A stretch of DNA of 64,000 bases from Flavobacterium sp. N3904 (GTDB taxonomy: Bacteria; Bacteroidota; Bacteroidia; Flavobacteriales; Flavobacteriaceae). Position 1 is the stretch's first letter, and every line of letters starts with the position of its first letter. Below are positions 25,692-35,457 of the stretch, piece by piece. The notes beneath the pieces are model-generated. The model was not told the DNA's origin, made no database searches, and saw nothing but the letters and a program-made list of their open reading frames with translations. The position numbers and the translations under genes were made by a program. The DNA is taken from contig NZ_CP110009.1 of the NCBI RefSeq assembly GCF_025947305.1, forward strand, positions 496,001 to 560,000, given 5' to 3'.

Positions 25692-26849
25692 TTATTTCAT
25701 CGCTATTTTAACAACAGCAGCTGTATCTTTAGACTTTGTTGAATCAGCTCCGATTGAAGTTTCAGGATTTGCAGGAACTTCTTTTGAAGCTTTTACTTCA
25801 CTGACCAAAGTTGCTTTACTGCTTAACCATTTTTTATATTCTTCGGGGGTGTCAACAATAATCTTCATTTGCATATTATAATGAGAAGCACCACAAATTT
25901 TATTACATAATAATAAATAATCAAAACTGTATGGATCTAAAGCTGTTTCACCTTTTGCAACCAACTCAATACTTTTCTTAGCTCTAATTGCATTTATATT
26001 TGCAACTTTCGCAACCATAAAAGGTAATGACTGATATTCAGAAGTTGTATAAATTGGAGTAAATGCAAACTCAGTAACCATACCAGGAACACAATTCATT
26101 TGAGCTCTAAAATATGGCATATAAGCAGAATGCAGAACATCTTGTGAACGCATTTTGAAATGCACCTTTTTCCCTTTTGGAATGTGTAATTCAGAAACTA
26201 CAATATCATCTTGAGAATAAGGATCGGCTAAGTCCACACCTAAAGTATTTACCCCTTCAATAAGTCTGACATTTGCCTTACCCAAAACATTATCAGCACC
26301 AGCATATCTGGCGGTCCATTTAAATTGCTGAGCATATAATTCAACCACTACAGTATCGTCATCTTCATCAATAAACATAATATTAGTCCAAGCATATAGG
26401 CCATAAAGAATCAAACCAGCCAATACAACAGCAGGAATAACACTCCAAATAGCTTCTAATTTATTGTTGTCTGCAAAATACAAGGCTCTTTTATCCTTAT
26501 TCCCTCTGTATTTAAATGCAAAGTAATGCAATAGAACTTGTGTTATAGCCTGAACTACAAAAATTAAAACCCAAGTAATATTCATTAAATTGTCAATAAG
26601 AGCTCCATGTTCAGAAGCTGGTGTATGCAATACCAAGGGACCCCAAGTATAAACACCATATATTGAAAAGATATAAATGAAAGCCAAAAAGCCAAACATC
26701 AAATATCCTTGCAAATTATTATCATCATCATTGGCTACTTGAGAATTGTCCGAAGTAGATCCAACCTGTGTCAAATCAAATATTTTCGTCAATTGCCATA
26801 AAGCAACAGCCAATAAAACTAAAACTATAATTACCAACAAACTTGTCAT
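25692..26849 (-). CDS. ctaC: Cytochrome c oxidase subunit II (CuA subunit)
   Basis: 385 residues. Subunit II accepts electrons from cytochrome c or directly from the ACIII complex through a binuclear CuA site. CuA ligands are visible as the His in VLHSAYMPY and the C-x3-C-x3-H-x2-M set in LLCNKICGASHYNMQM. An unusual N-terminal hydrophobic segment (residues 3-20) precedes the regular membrane spans near 50-72, 90-115 and 135-155. The C-terminal tail (about 355-385) is low-complexity and Lys/Ala/Ser-rich. The gene starts 19 nt after actF. No fused cytochrome c domain is present, so electrons probably come from the ActE or ActA hemes of the neighbouring complex. Confidence 0.95.
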   Translation of the reverse strand: MTSLLVIIVLVLLAVALWQLTKIFDLTQVGSTSDNSQVANDDDNNLQGYLMFGFLAFIYIFSIYGVYTWGPLVLHTPASEHGALIDNLMNITWVLIFVVQAITQVLLHYFAFKYRGNKDKRALYFADNNKLEAIWSVIPAVVLAGLILYGLYAWTNIMFIDEDDDTVVVELYAQQFKWTARYAGADNVLGKANVRLIEGVNTLGVDLADPYSQDDIVVSELHIPKGKKVHFKMRSQDVLHSAYMPYFRAQMNCVPGMVTEFAFTPIYTTSEYQSLPFMVAKVANINAIRAKKSIELVAKGETALDPYSFDYLLLCNKICGASHYNMQMKIIVDTPEEYKKWLSSKATLVSEVKASKEVPANPETSIGADSTKSKDTAAVVKIAMK

Positions 26850-26868
26850 CTGTTTATCTCTTTAAATA

Positions 26869-28197
26869 TTAATAATGAAAATGTTTACTCTCTTCTATAT
26901 ATGGATTTCTTTTTGGCAACAAAGGAGCTTTAGTTAATGCTGAGAAGACAACAAAAATAAATAATCCAAGAAAGAATAAAACGGATGCAATTTCTGAAAC
27001 ACCAATAAACCAACTACCACCAACAGTACCTGGCATAATCATATTGAAGAAGTCAACATAATGACCTAACAATATAACTGTTCCTGCCATTACTAAAACC
27101 CAAGTAATTCGTTTAAAATCAGTGTTAATCAAAATTAAAACTGGAAACAAGAAATTCATAACAACAGCACCAAAGAATGGCAAATTATAAACTTGAATTC
27201 TAGTTACAAAATAAGTAATCTCTTCTGGAATATTAGCATACCAAATCAACATAAATTGAGAGAACCATAAATAAGTCCAAAATACACTAATACCAAACAT
27301 GAATTTAGCCAAATCATGAATATGACTTGAATTAACATTTTCCAGATATCCTTTTGATTTTAAGTAAATAGTCACCATAGCAATCGTAGTAATCCCACTT
27401 ACGAAGAAACTAGCAAAAACATACCATCCGAAAAGAGTACTAGACCAATGCGGATCAATAGACATAATCCAATCCCAAGACATGATTGATTCAGTAACAA
27501 TAAAAAATACTAAAAATCCTGCTGAAATATTAAAATTCTTTTTGTAAAAACTATTATCATTTGAGTCATCTTGAGCCAAACAATTTTTTCTAGAAAAGTA
27601 ACGGTAAGCATTCCATCCTAATAAAAATATAGCTGCTCTTAAAATCCAAAAAGGAAAATTTAAATAACCAGCTTTATTAGCAATAATTTTATCATTAGCC
27701 ACAACTTCTGGATCTAACCAAATAAATAAATGATTAAAATGAAAACCACATAATATTAAGAAGATAAAGAATATAGCTGAACCTACAGGCAAATAAGCTG
27801 TAATTCCTTGCATAACTCTAAAAAGGACAGGAGACCAGCCTGCTTGTGCTACTTGTTGAATAGCATAAAAAGCCAATGTTCCTAGAGAAAGCAACATAAA
27901 GAAAATACAAGCTACATATAGTGCAGACCAAGGTTTATTTTCCAATTGATGCAAAACATGTGTTAAGTGTTCTGTATGTTCGGCTTCTGCTTTTACTTTT
28001 GCTTCCGCAGAAACTGCATGTGCTCCTTCAGATTCACTACTCCCTTCATGATGATTACCATGAGCATCAGCAGCTAGTATTTTTTCAACTTCTTGAATGT
28101 CTTTAGGTGCAGTTAAAAAACCATATCCAATACCTAAAAGACCAACAGCCATTAAGACGAAAGAAAAAGTTTTTAATTTACTTGAAAATGTATACAT
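26869..28197 (-). CDS. actF: Alternative Complex III subunit ActF (membrane quinol:cytochrome c oxidoreductase subunit)
   Basis: 442 residues from the ATG at 28197. A TTG 27 nt further upstream is possible but would almost abut the preceding stop, and MYTFSSKLKTFSF is the likely natural N-terminus. The protein has about ten hydrophobic spans and a charged, His/Glu-rich loop at about 50-85. ActF is one of the NrfD-related integral subunits of Alternative Complex III, which oxidises menaquinol and passes electrons to cytochrome c oxidase. It lies between actE and ctaC. The identification rests on operon order and overall character as well as sequence. Confidence 0.9.
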   Translation of the reverse strand: MYTFSSKLKTFSFVLMAVGLLGIGYGFLTAPKDIQEVEKILAADAHGNHHEGSSESEGAHAVSAEAKVKAEAEHTEHLTHVLHQLENKPWSALYVACIFFMLLSLGTLAFYAIQQVAQAGWSPVLFRVMQGITAYLPVGSAIFFIFLILCGFHFNHLFIWLDPEVVANDKIIANKAGYLNFPFWILRAAIFLLGWNAYRYFSRKNCLAQDDSNDNSFYKKNFNISAGFLVFFIVTESIMSWDWIMSIDPHWSSTLFGWYVFASFFVSGITTIAMVTIYLKSKGYLENVNSSHIHDLAKFMFGISVFWTYLWFSQFMLIWYANIPEEITYFVTRIQVYNLPFFGAVVMNFLFPVLILINTDFKRITWVLVMAGTVILLGHYVDFFNMIMPGTVGGSWFIGVSEIASVLFFLGLFIFVVFSALTKAPLLPKRNPYIEESKHFHY

Positions 28198-28227
28198 ATC
28201 TATTACGATCAGTTTGTTCGACAATTA

Positions 28228-28776
28228 TTATTGTGCTCTAAGTTTAAGAACATAGTCAGCAACTAACCAACGTTCGTGAGCACTCATTTGATTAGCATGA
28301 GAACCCATAGCATTTAAACCATAAGTTTCCACATAAAAAATACTTCCTTCAGTAATTTCTCTATCTTTATAATTAGGAACACCAAGAAATTTTTCTCTCT
28401 CCACTAATTTCCCTTTACCATCACCAGCAGCACCATGACAACTAATGCAATAAATATCAAAAAGTTCTTTTCCTTTACCAGAATTTCTATCTAGAGAATC
28501 CAATGGTGATTTTAAATTAGTTTTTGCTAAAGCATATCCTTCTGGTGTATTAGCATAATCAAAAGGTTCAAAACCTCTATTAATAGAACCAACAGCAGGA
28601 AGCTGACCTTCTTTACCATTTTTAAACACATCTACAGGCGCTGTAGCATAAGTTTCATAACCTACCGATTCGTACATATTTGGAAAATATTGATAATTTG
28701 GATTAGCATCATTATGACATGATGAAACCAAAATCATTAAACCAAATACAAGTGTTATTTTATATAAACTTTTCAT
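28228..28776 (-). CDS. actE: Alternative Complex III monoheme cytochrome c lipoprotein ActE
   Basis: 182 residues. The N-terminus MKSLYKITLVFGLMILVSSC is a lipoprotein signal with a lipobox Cys at position 20. One c-type heme motif, CISCH, lies in the second half, followed by a GAAGDGKGKL loop. Methionines in GSHANQMSAHE are possible axial ligands. As a membrane-tethered cytochrome it should carry electrons from ActA/ActB to the oxidase CuA site. It sits 8 nt downstream of actD. Confidence 0.93.
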   Translation of the reverse strand: MKSLYKITLVFGLMILVSSCHNDANPNYQYFPNMYESVGYETYATAPVDVFKNGKEGQLPAVGSINRGFEPFDYANTPEGYALAKTNLKSPLDSLDRNSGKGKELFDIYCISCHGAAGDGKGKLVEREKFLGVPNYKDREITEGSIFYVETYGLNAMGSHANQMSAHERWLVADYVLKLRAQ

Positions 28777-28784
28777 ATCTACAA

Positions 28785-29309
28785 TTAATGCTTTTCAATT
28801 ACTTTTACTTCTACTGCACCTGTACCTTCAAAAAAAGAAACCAATTCTTCTTCATTATTGTTTACAGCTACTTCCATCAAAAAATGGTCATCAGTAGTTC
28901 TTACATCTGGATTTTCGGCTTCTTTAAATGGCCATAATCTACTTCTCATATAAAAAGTAATTACCATTAAATGCGCTGCAAAAAATACGGTTTCTTCAAA
29001 CATAATTGGCACAAAAGCCGGCATGTTATCGATATAGCTAAAACTTGGTTTACCACCAATATCTTGAGGCCAATCCTGAATCATAATAAAATTCATCATC
29101 CAAGTACCAAAAGACAAACCACACAAACCATATATGAATGCACATATCGCTAATCTTGTAGGTGCAAGTCCCATTGCTTTGTCCAATCCGTGAACTGGGA
29201 AAGGAGTGAATACTTCTTCAATATGGTGATGAGCTGCACGTGTCTTTTTTACGGCATCCATCAAAATATCATCGTCATTATAAATGGCGTATATAACTTT
29301 ATTACTCAT
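28785..29309 (-). CDS. actD: Alternative Complex III subunit ActD (DUF3341)
   Basis: 174 residues. It belongs to the DUF3341 family, known as the small membrane subunit ActD of Alternative Complex III. It has a soluble N-terminal part (IYAIYNDDDILMDAVKK, HIEEVFTPFPVHGLDKAMGL) and two membrane spans around 55-78 and 105-130. Its start overlaps the actC stop by 8 nt, which suggests translational coupling. The exact task of ActD in the complex is not settled. Confidence 0.93.
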   Translation of the reverse strand: MSNKVIYAIYNDDDILMDAVKKTRAAHHHIEEVFTPFPVHGLDKAMGLAPTRLAICAFIYGLCGLSFGTWMMNFIMIQDWPQDIGGKPSFSYIDNMPAFVPIMFEETVFFAAHLMVITFYMRSRLWPFKEAENPDVRTTDDHFLMEVAVNNNEEELVSFFEGTGAVEVKVIEKH

Positions 29310-30705
29310 GATGTGAATGTTTATTAGCTTCTCTTTCTTTAATATAATGTTCTCCAGTAGCTTTCAATATTGTTTTAACCTCTGCTTGAGCAATAACAGG
29401 GAATGTTCTTGCGTATAATAAGAATAAAACAAAGAAGAAACCTATTGTTCCAATAAATATTCCAATATCAACAAATGTTGGAGAGAACATAGTCCATGAA
29501 GACGGTAAATAATCTCTATGCAATGAAGTTACAATAATTACAAATCTTTCAAACCACATTCCAATATTTACCACAATCGAAATAATGAAAGAAAACATAA
29601 TGCTTGTTCTTAATTTTTTGAACCACATAAATTGTGGAGAGAATACGTTACAAGTCATCATAGCCCAATATGCCCATGCATATGGCCCTGTTGCTCTATT
29701 CAAGAAAGCATATTGTTCGTATTCTACACCAGAATACCAAGCAATAAATAATTCAGTAATATAAGCAACACCAACGATAGAACCAGTAATCATGATTACA
29801 ATGTTCATCAATTCGATATGTTGTAATGTAATATATGCTTCAAGATTAGAAACTTTTCTCATTATGATAAGTAAAGTATTTACCATTGCAAATCCGGAGA
29901 ATACTGCTCCAGCAACAAAGTATGGAGGAAAAATTGTAGTATGCCATCCTGGTATAACAGAAGTAGCAAAGTCCATAGATACAATAGTATGTACAGAAAG
30001 TACTAGTGGAGTTGCCAAACCTGCAAGAACTAAAGATACTTCTTCAAAACGCTGCCAATCTTTAGCTCTACCACTCCATCCAAAACTAAGAATAGAATAT
30101 ACTCTTTTATTGAAAGGTGTAATAGCTCTATCTCGTAGCATCGCAAAATCGGGTAATAAACCAGTCCACCAAAAAACTAGTGAAACTGAAAGATAAGTTG
30201 AAATTGCAAATACATCCCAAAGTAATGGAGAGTTAAAATTCACCCAGAGAGATCCAAACTGATTTGGAATTGGTAATACCCAATAAGCTAACCAAGGACG
30301 TCCCATGTGTATAATTGGAAATAAACCCGCTTGAATTACAGAGAAAATTGTCATCGCCTCTGCAGAACGGTTAATCGCCATTCTCCATCGTTGACGGAAT
30401 AATAAAAGCACTGCAGAAATAAGTGTCCCTGCGTGACCAATACCAACCCACCAAACGAAGTTAGTAATATCCCAAGCCCAACCAACTGTTTTATTTAATC
30501 CCCAAGTACCGATACCTGTAGACACTGTGTATATAATACAGCCTAGTCCCCAAAGGAAAGCTGTTAATGCAATTGTAAATACAATCCACCATTGTTTGTT
30601 TGCTTTACCTTCGATAGGTGCGGCTACATCAACAGTTATATCGTGATATGATTTATCACCTATAACTAAGGGTTTTCTAATGGCTGCTTCGTAGTGAGAC
30701 GACAT
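29302..30705 (-). CDS. actC: Alternative Complex III quinol-binding membrane subunit ActC (NrfD family)
   Basis: 467 residues with about ten membrane helices. It belongs to the NrfD/PsrC family of quinone-interacting membrane proteins. Recognisable parts are VGWAWDITNFVWWVGIGHAGTL cut across helix 2, RRWRMAINRSAEAMT-type motif (RQRWRMAINRSAEAMTIF) and HMGRPWLAYW. In Alternative Complex III this subunit is thought to bind menaquinol at the periplasmic side and may contribute to proton translocation. It is encoded between actB and actD in the canonical act order, 36 nt after actB. Confidence 0.95.
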   Translation of the reverse strand: MSSHYEAAIRKPLVIGDKSYHDITVDVAAPIEGKANKQWWIVFTIALTAFLWGLGCIIYTVSTGIGTWGLNKTVGWAWDITNFVWWVGIGHAGTLISAVLLLFRQRWRMAINRSAEAMTIFSVIQAGLFPIIHMGRPWLAYWVLPIPNQFGSLWVNFNSPLLWDVFAISTYLSVSLVFWWTGLLPDFAMLRDRAITPFNKRVYSILSFGWSGRAKDWQRFEEVSLVLAGLATPLVLSVHTIVSMDFATSVIPGWHTTIFPPYFVAGAVFSGFAMVNTLLIIMRKVSNLEAYITLQHIELMNIVIMITGSIVGVAYITELFIAWYSGVEYEQYAFLNRATGPYAWAYWAMMTCNVFSPQFMWFKKLRTSIMFSFIISIVVNIGMWFERFVIIVTSLHRDYLPSSWTMFSPTFVDIGIFIGTIGFFFVLFLLYARTFPVIAQAEVKTILKATGEHYIKEREANKHSHHE

Positions 30706-30741
30706 AATCCTTTATTTGATTCTTAATTAATAATTTTTGTA

Positions 30742-33700
30742 CTAGGTATTTCTAACTTTAACATGGTATACAACATTTGGTTTCGTACCAACATGCTCTA
30801 ATAAATGATAACTTCTTTCATCTTCTGCAAGTTTTGTAACCACAGCTTCTTTATCATTTACATCTCCAAATATCATTGCTCCAGTAGAGCATGCATTTGA
30901 ACAAGCAGTTTGGAATTCACCGTCTTTAATAGTTCTTCCTTCGTTTTTAGCTTTCAAAATTGTTGCCTGTGTCATTTGAATACACATTGAACATTTTTCC
31001 ATTACCCCACGAGAACGAACATTAACATCTGGATTTAAAACCATACGACCTAAATCATCATTCATGAAATAATCGAATTCGCTGTTTTTGTTGTATAAGA
31101 ACCAGTTGAAACGACGTACTTTATAAGGACAGTTGTTAGCACAGTAACGAGTACCAACACATCTGTTATAAGCCATTTGATTTTGACCTTGACGCCCGTG
31201 TGAAGTGGCAGCAACTGGACAAACAGTCTCACAAGGAGCATGATTACAATGTTGACACATTACAGGTTGGAAAGAAACTTGTGGATTAGCATTTGCTTTT
31301 TCCATTTCATTAAAAGTAGATAATGAGCTTGATAAACCAGCTATATTTTCTTTTCTTTCATCATCACCTGCAAACGTACTTTCAGAAGAATAGTATCTGT
31401 CAATACGCAACCAATGCATATCTCTACTTCTTCTTACTTCGGCTTTACCTACAACAGGCACATTGTTTTCGGCATGACACGCAATTACACAAGCACCACA
31501 ACCGGTACAAGCATTCAAATCAATTGAAAGATTAAAATGATGCCCCATAGAACGATCAAATGAACCCCACAAATCTACTGAAGTTGCTTCAACTTCTTGG
31601 TGATCTAAAGAAACCATTGGTTTTTCATTCCAGATTTCAGCATCTTGAGTATTGAATATTTCAAGTGTAGTTTCTTTAATAATATCTCCTCTACCCATCA
31701 ATGTTTTCTGACCTTGAACACAAGCAAATTCGTGTTCTCCGCCAGTTTTCACGATTGAAACAGATTGTACATTATTAAATCCACCATATAAAGCGTAAGC
31801 ATTAATACCTACTTGCATTTCTTCTTTTAAAGCTGCTTTACGACCATACCCTAAAGCCATTCCCACAGTTCCAACAGCTTGACCCGGCTGAACGATTACT
31901 GGAACATTTTCAAGTTTAACTCCGTTAGCAGTTAAAGTAACATAACTACCATTTAGTCCACCGTTAGCAACAATTTCATTTGATAACCCTAATTTCTTAG
32001 CATCTGCATTTGAAACAGTAACATAATTATCCCAAGAAACTCTTGTCAATGGATCTGGAAACTCTTGCAACCAAGGGTTATTTGCTTGTTGACCATCTCC
32101 CATTCCTGTTTTAGTATATAACACCAATTCAAGACCAATAGATTTTGATTGTGCCAATGCATTTGCAGCACCAGTATAATCGGCAGTTCCAGCACTAGCG
32201 GCAGGAATAACACCAACAAAAACACCATCATGCAAAACTTGATTCCAAGACGAACCAGCAATTACTGAACCTGAAAAAGCTTTCAGATAATCATAATATG
32301 TTCCAGGAATTCCGTTTATAGACAATAAAATATCTTGAAATTGTTTTGTATTGAATAATGGACGAATAGTAGGTTGAGTAATACTATAAGTTCCTTTTGT
32401 CAAAGCTAAATCTCCCCAAGCTTCCAAATAATGTGGAACTGGAGCAGCTATTGTAGACAATGAAGCAGTTTCATCTTCTTTTAATGATAATGAAACCGAA
32501 GTTTTAACTTTTTTCAATCCTTCAACGAATGACTTACTATCAGCCAAAGTGTAAACTGGATTAACACCACTCATAATCAAAGTATGAACACTACCAGCAT
32601 TCATATTCATATCTTTTACTAATTGAGCAACCTTTTCATTAGATCCTTTACGGATTTGTCTTGTCCCTGAAGTATTAAAAGCTTCACTTGCCAAAATTTG
32701 ATTAATGGCCAAAACTAATAATTGAGCATTCTTATCTTGAATACCAGAAACTAAAAGTCCTTTCGAACCAGCTGCCTTTAATTGTTGAGCTGCTTTAGCA
32801 ACATCTGCTTTAAATACTGCATCCAAAGAAGTAGCAACAGATGCTCCAGAAATAATATTATAAATAACAACTAATGCTTGTTTCTGATTAGCAGTTGACA
32901 TAGCAACACGTTTATCAGCCGCAGCACCAGACAAAGTCATATTAGACTCCAATTGTATGTGTTTTGATATTTTTTTGCTTCCGGTTGTTCCTGAAGGAAT
33001 TCTACCTTTAGCATAACCTGCATCATAACCTCCACCTTGCCAATCTCCAAGAAAATCAGCACCAACAGAAACAATTAATGATGCCTTTGAGAAATCATAA
33101 TCCACTAATGCTCTTTCACCATAAACAGTTTCAAAAGCATCTAAAGCTTCTGAAGAAGATACAGCATCATATACTACATGCTTAGCATTAGGATTCTTCG
33201 CTATAAAATTAGCAATTAACGTTTCAGTTGAAGGACTTGCCAATGTATTGGTCAAAAATACAACTTGCCCTCCTTTTGCATTAGCATCAACTATACTAGA
33301 TTTTATTTTTGAATCAACAGCAGACCACGTAGAATCTTTTGACTCTAACTTTGGCTCTTTCAAACGCATACTGTCATACAATCCCAAAATAGAAGCGTGT
33401 ACTCTTGCATTAGCAGTAAATTTTGCACCGCCAATAGTATTGTTATCTATTTTGATTGGACGACCTTCACGAGTCTTTACTAAAAGATTTGCAAAATCAA
33501 AACCATCAAAAACTGAAGTTGCATAATAATCTGCTACTCCAGGAATAATTTGTTCTGGTTGCAACACATAAGGAATCGACAAATGCACTGGACCTTCACA
33601 AGCCGCAAGAGATGCTGCTGCCGTACTAAAACCAACGTACTTTAAAAAGTCACGACGTGTAGTTGAAGAAGAAGACAAAGCCGCTTCATTTCCTAAAAAT

Positions 33701-33810
33701 TCATCAGTAGGAATTTCTTCAACAAATTCGTTATTTCTAAGCGCCTCAACAATAGAACTATTTCCGTCTAGCTCTTCAACACTTTTCCAGTATTTTTTGT
33801 TTGATGACAT
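30742..33810 (-). CDS. actB: Alternative Complex III iron-sulfur/molybdopterin-like subunit ActB
   Basis: 1022 residues. The N-terminal Tat-type signal lies downstream of a soluble leader, with RRDFLKYVGFSTAAASLAAC at about 53-72, and is followed by a large molybdopterin-oxidoreductase-like domain (to about 750). The C-terminal part is a four-cluster ferredoxin-like domain: CTGCGACVIAC, CQHCNHAPCETVCP, CVGTRYCANNCPY and CSMC followed by CSNACSTGAM. ActB is a fusion of the two subunits that are separate in many CISM enzymes. In this family the molybdopterin-like domain is generally regarded as lacking the cofactor. Electrons from quinol pass through these clusters to the ActA and ActE hemes. 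It is located between actA and actC. Confidence 0.96.
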   Translation of the reverse strand: MSSNKKYWKSVEELDGNSSIVEALRNNEFVEEIPTDEFLGNEAALSSSSTTRRDFLKYVGFSTAAASLAACEGPVHLSIPYVLQPEQIIPGVADYYATSVFDGFDFANLLVKTREGRPIKIDNNTIGGAKFTANARVHASILGLYDSMRLKEPKLESKDSTWSAVDSKIKSSIVDANAKGGQVVFLTNTLASPSTETLIANFIAKNPNAKHVVYDAVSSSEALDAFETVYGERALVDYDFSKASLIVSVGADFLGDWQGGGYDAGYAKGRIPSGTTGSKKISKHIQLESNMTLSGAAADKRVAMSTANQKQALVVIYNIISGASVATSLDAVFKADVAKAAQQLKAAGSKGLLVSGIQDKNAQLLVLAINQILASEAFNTSGTRQIRKGSNEKVAQLVKDMNMNAGSVHTLIMSGVNPVYTLADSKSFVEGLKKVKTSVSLSLKEDETASLSTIAAPVPHYLEAWGDLALTKGTYSITQPTIRPLFNTKQFQDILLSINGIPGTYYDYLKAFSGSVIAGSSWNQVLHDGVFVGVIPAASAGTADYTGAANALAQSKSIGLELVLYTKTGMGDGQQANNPWLQEFPDPLTRVSWDNYVTVSNADAKKLGLSNEIVANGGLNGSYVTLTANGVKLENVPVIVQPGQAVGTVGMALGYGRKAALKEEMQVGINAYALYGGFNNVQSVSIVKTGGEHEFACVQGQKTLMGRGDIIKETTLEIFNTQDAEIWNEKPMVSLDHQEVEATSVDLWGSFDRSMGHHFNLSIDLNACTGCGACVIACHAENNVPVVGKAEVRRSRDMHWLRIDRYYSSESTFAGDDERKENIAGLSSSLSTFNEMEKANANPQVSFQPVMCQHCNHAPCETVCPVAATSHGRQGQNQMAYNRCVGTRYCANNCPYKVRRFNWFLYNKNSEFDYFMNDDLGRMVLNPDVNVRSRGVMEKCSMCIQMTQATILKAKNEGRTIKDGEFQTACSNACSTGAMIFGDVNDKEAVVTKLAEDERSYHLLEHVGTKPNVVYHVKVRNT

Positions 33811-33867
33811 ATTATATATAAATATTAATCTTAATAATTTTCTTTTTTTTCAAGGTTTAATCTATTA

Positions 33868-33886
33868 CTAATCGAATTTCGGTTAG
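33868..33886. promoter_or_regulatory. Intercistronic hairpin between actA and actB
   Basis: CTAATCGAA / TTCGGTTAG can fold with one G-U pair. There is no T-run directly after it. It could stabilise the upstream cytochrome message or act as a weak pause; this is inference only. Confidence 0.35.
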
Positions 33887-33901
33887 ATAATTAATTAAAT
33901 T

Positions 33902-35236
33902 TTAGTAGTGACATTTACCACATTCTAAACCACCCATTTGAGCAGCAGTCAATTTATCAACACCATATTTTTTTGAAAGTTGTTCATGAATTTTTGTATA
34001 ATATTCATTTCCTTCCATTTTAACATCTGTTTTTCTATGACAATTAACACACCATCCCATTGTTAAAGGAGAGAATTGTTTCATGATTTCAAATTCCTGT
34101 ACAGGTCCATGACAAGTCTGACATTCAATACCGGCTACAGTTACGTGTTGCGAGTGATTAAAGTAAACAAAATCAGGAAGATTATGAATACGAACCCATT
34201 TCACCGGTTCAGTTTTCCCAGTATAGGATTGTGTAGTAGGATCCCAACCAACAGCTTTGTATAGTTTTTGAATTTCACCATCATAATACGCTTTACTGTA
34301 TTCTGGTGTTGCAGTAGATTCAGCCACCTCACCAATACTTTTATGACAGTTCATACAAACATTCAAAGAAGGAATACCTGCGTTTTTACTAACACGTGAA
34401 GCAGAGTGACAATATTTACAATTGATTTCATTATCACCAGCATGTATTTTATGAGAATAATGTATAGGCTGGATAGGTTGGTAATTTTGATCTACTCCAA
34501 CCTGCATTAAATAGCCATAAACAAAATAGGCACCAGAGAGCAATAGAAATATAACTGTAACCAAAACTAAGAATTGGTTTCTTGCAAAAGCTTTCCATAT
34601 TGGTAAAGTTGGCTCTTTTGGAGCTACTTCAATACCATTTGCGGCGGCTACTTTTCTTAAGACTCTGTTAACCAAAACTAACATCACAATAAGAATTGCC
34701 ATTACTAATGACAATGCACCCAATATGACATTATTGGAAATAGAACCATCTTGATTAGCTCCAGCAGTACTTGCAGAACCGGTAGCGGCAGCAAGAGGAG
34801 CAACAGCTTTTGGTTCAGATGTATAAGCTATAATATTATCAATATCTCCTTCAGATAACTGAGGAAATGCAGTCATCGGAATTTTGTTATTTTCCTCAAA
34901 AACTTTAACGGCAGCAGCATCTCCAGATTTTATTAAATCTGAACTATTATGAACCCATTTGTATATCCAAGAAATCTCACGTCTCGAAATAACATCTCTC
35001 AATGCTGGACCAGTGGCTTTAGCGTCTAACTTATGACATGCAGCACAATTTGCATTAAAAAGCTCCTTGCCTTTTGCCGCATCACCTCCAGCACTCGCCG
35101 CTGGAGCTGCTGTAGTCGCTGCAGCAGCAACCGGAGCTGCACCCTGAGCAAATGAAGCTACGGAAATACTCAACACTAAGGCTAAGCTAAAAATTAATTT
35201 CCTTGAATTCGAATTATGGTTACCCACCTTTTCCAT
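33902..35236 (-). CDS. actA: Alternative Complex III multiheme cytochrome c ActA, with an extra N-terminal monoheme domain
   Basis: 444 residues with a signal peptide (IFSLALVLSISVASFAQ). Six c-type heme motifs are visible: CAACH at 64-68, then CKYCH, CMNCH, CQTCH, CVNCH and CGKCH at the very C-terminus. The first lies in a separate cytochrome c-like domain (about 50-145) followed by two hydrophobic spans (about 171-193 and 225-247). The remaining five lie in the class III-like multiheme domain, which corresponds to the pentaheme ActA described in Rhodothermus. It is the first gene of the operon and relays electrons between ActB and the terminal oxidase in the periplasm. Confidence 0.94.
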   Translation of the reverse strand: MEKVGNHNSNSRKLIFSLALVLSISVASFAQGAAPVAAAATTAAPAASAGGDAAKGKELFNANCAACHKLDAKATGPALRDVISRREISWIYKWVHNSSDLIKSGDAAAVKVFEENNKIPMTAFPQLSEGDIDNIIAYTSEPKAVAPLAAATGSASTAGANQDGSISNNVILGALSLVMAILIVMLVLVNRVLRKVAAANGIEVAPKEPTLPIWKAFARNQFLVLVTVIFLLLSGAYFVYGYLMQVGVDQNYQPIQPIHYSHKIHAGDNEINCKYCHSASRVSKNAGIPSLNVCMNCHKSIGEVAESTATPEYSKAYYDGEIQKLYKAVGWDPTTQSYTGKTEPVKWVRIHNLPDFVYFNHSQHVTVAGIECQTCHGPVQEFEIMKQFSPLTMGWCVNCHRKTDVKMEGNEYYTKIHEQLSKKYGVDKLTAAQMGGLECGKCHY

Positions 35237-35324
35237 ATTACTATATTGATTATCTACTAAAAAATTGTTCGTTTGTTATCCAAAAAAATTAGAAAACCAA
35301 ACGAACCTTATTTAAAAACTTGGA

Positions 35325-35353
35325 CAAAAATACGACTTAAGAACTATTCTCAA
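35325..35353 (-). promoter_or_regulatory. Promoter of the act-cta respiratory operon
   Basis: On the minus strand TTG (35351-35353), 18 nt, then TATTTTTG (35325-35332), matching the Bacteroidota -33/-7 consensus. The predicted leader to the actA ATG is about 80 nt. Confidence 0.65.
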
Positions 35354-35429
35354 AACCTTAAAATAATCTTAATTATAATTTATATTAAATCTAAATAATA
35401 AACCTAATTCAATTCTCGCCGTTAAATAG

Positions 35430-35437
35430 TATTTTTG
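35430..35437 (+). promoter_or_regulatory. Candidate -7 box before the SPOR-domain gene
   Basis: TATTTTTG, fitting TAnnTTTG, ends 20 nt before the ATG at 35458. No clear TTG at -33. Confidence 0.4.
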
Positions 35438-35457
35438 CATAATTAAAGAATCACATT

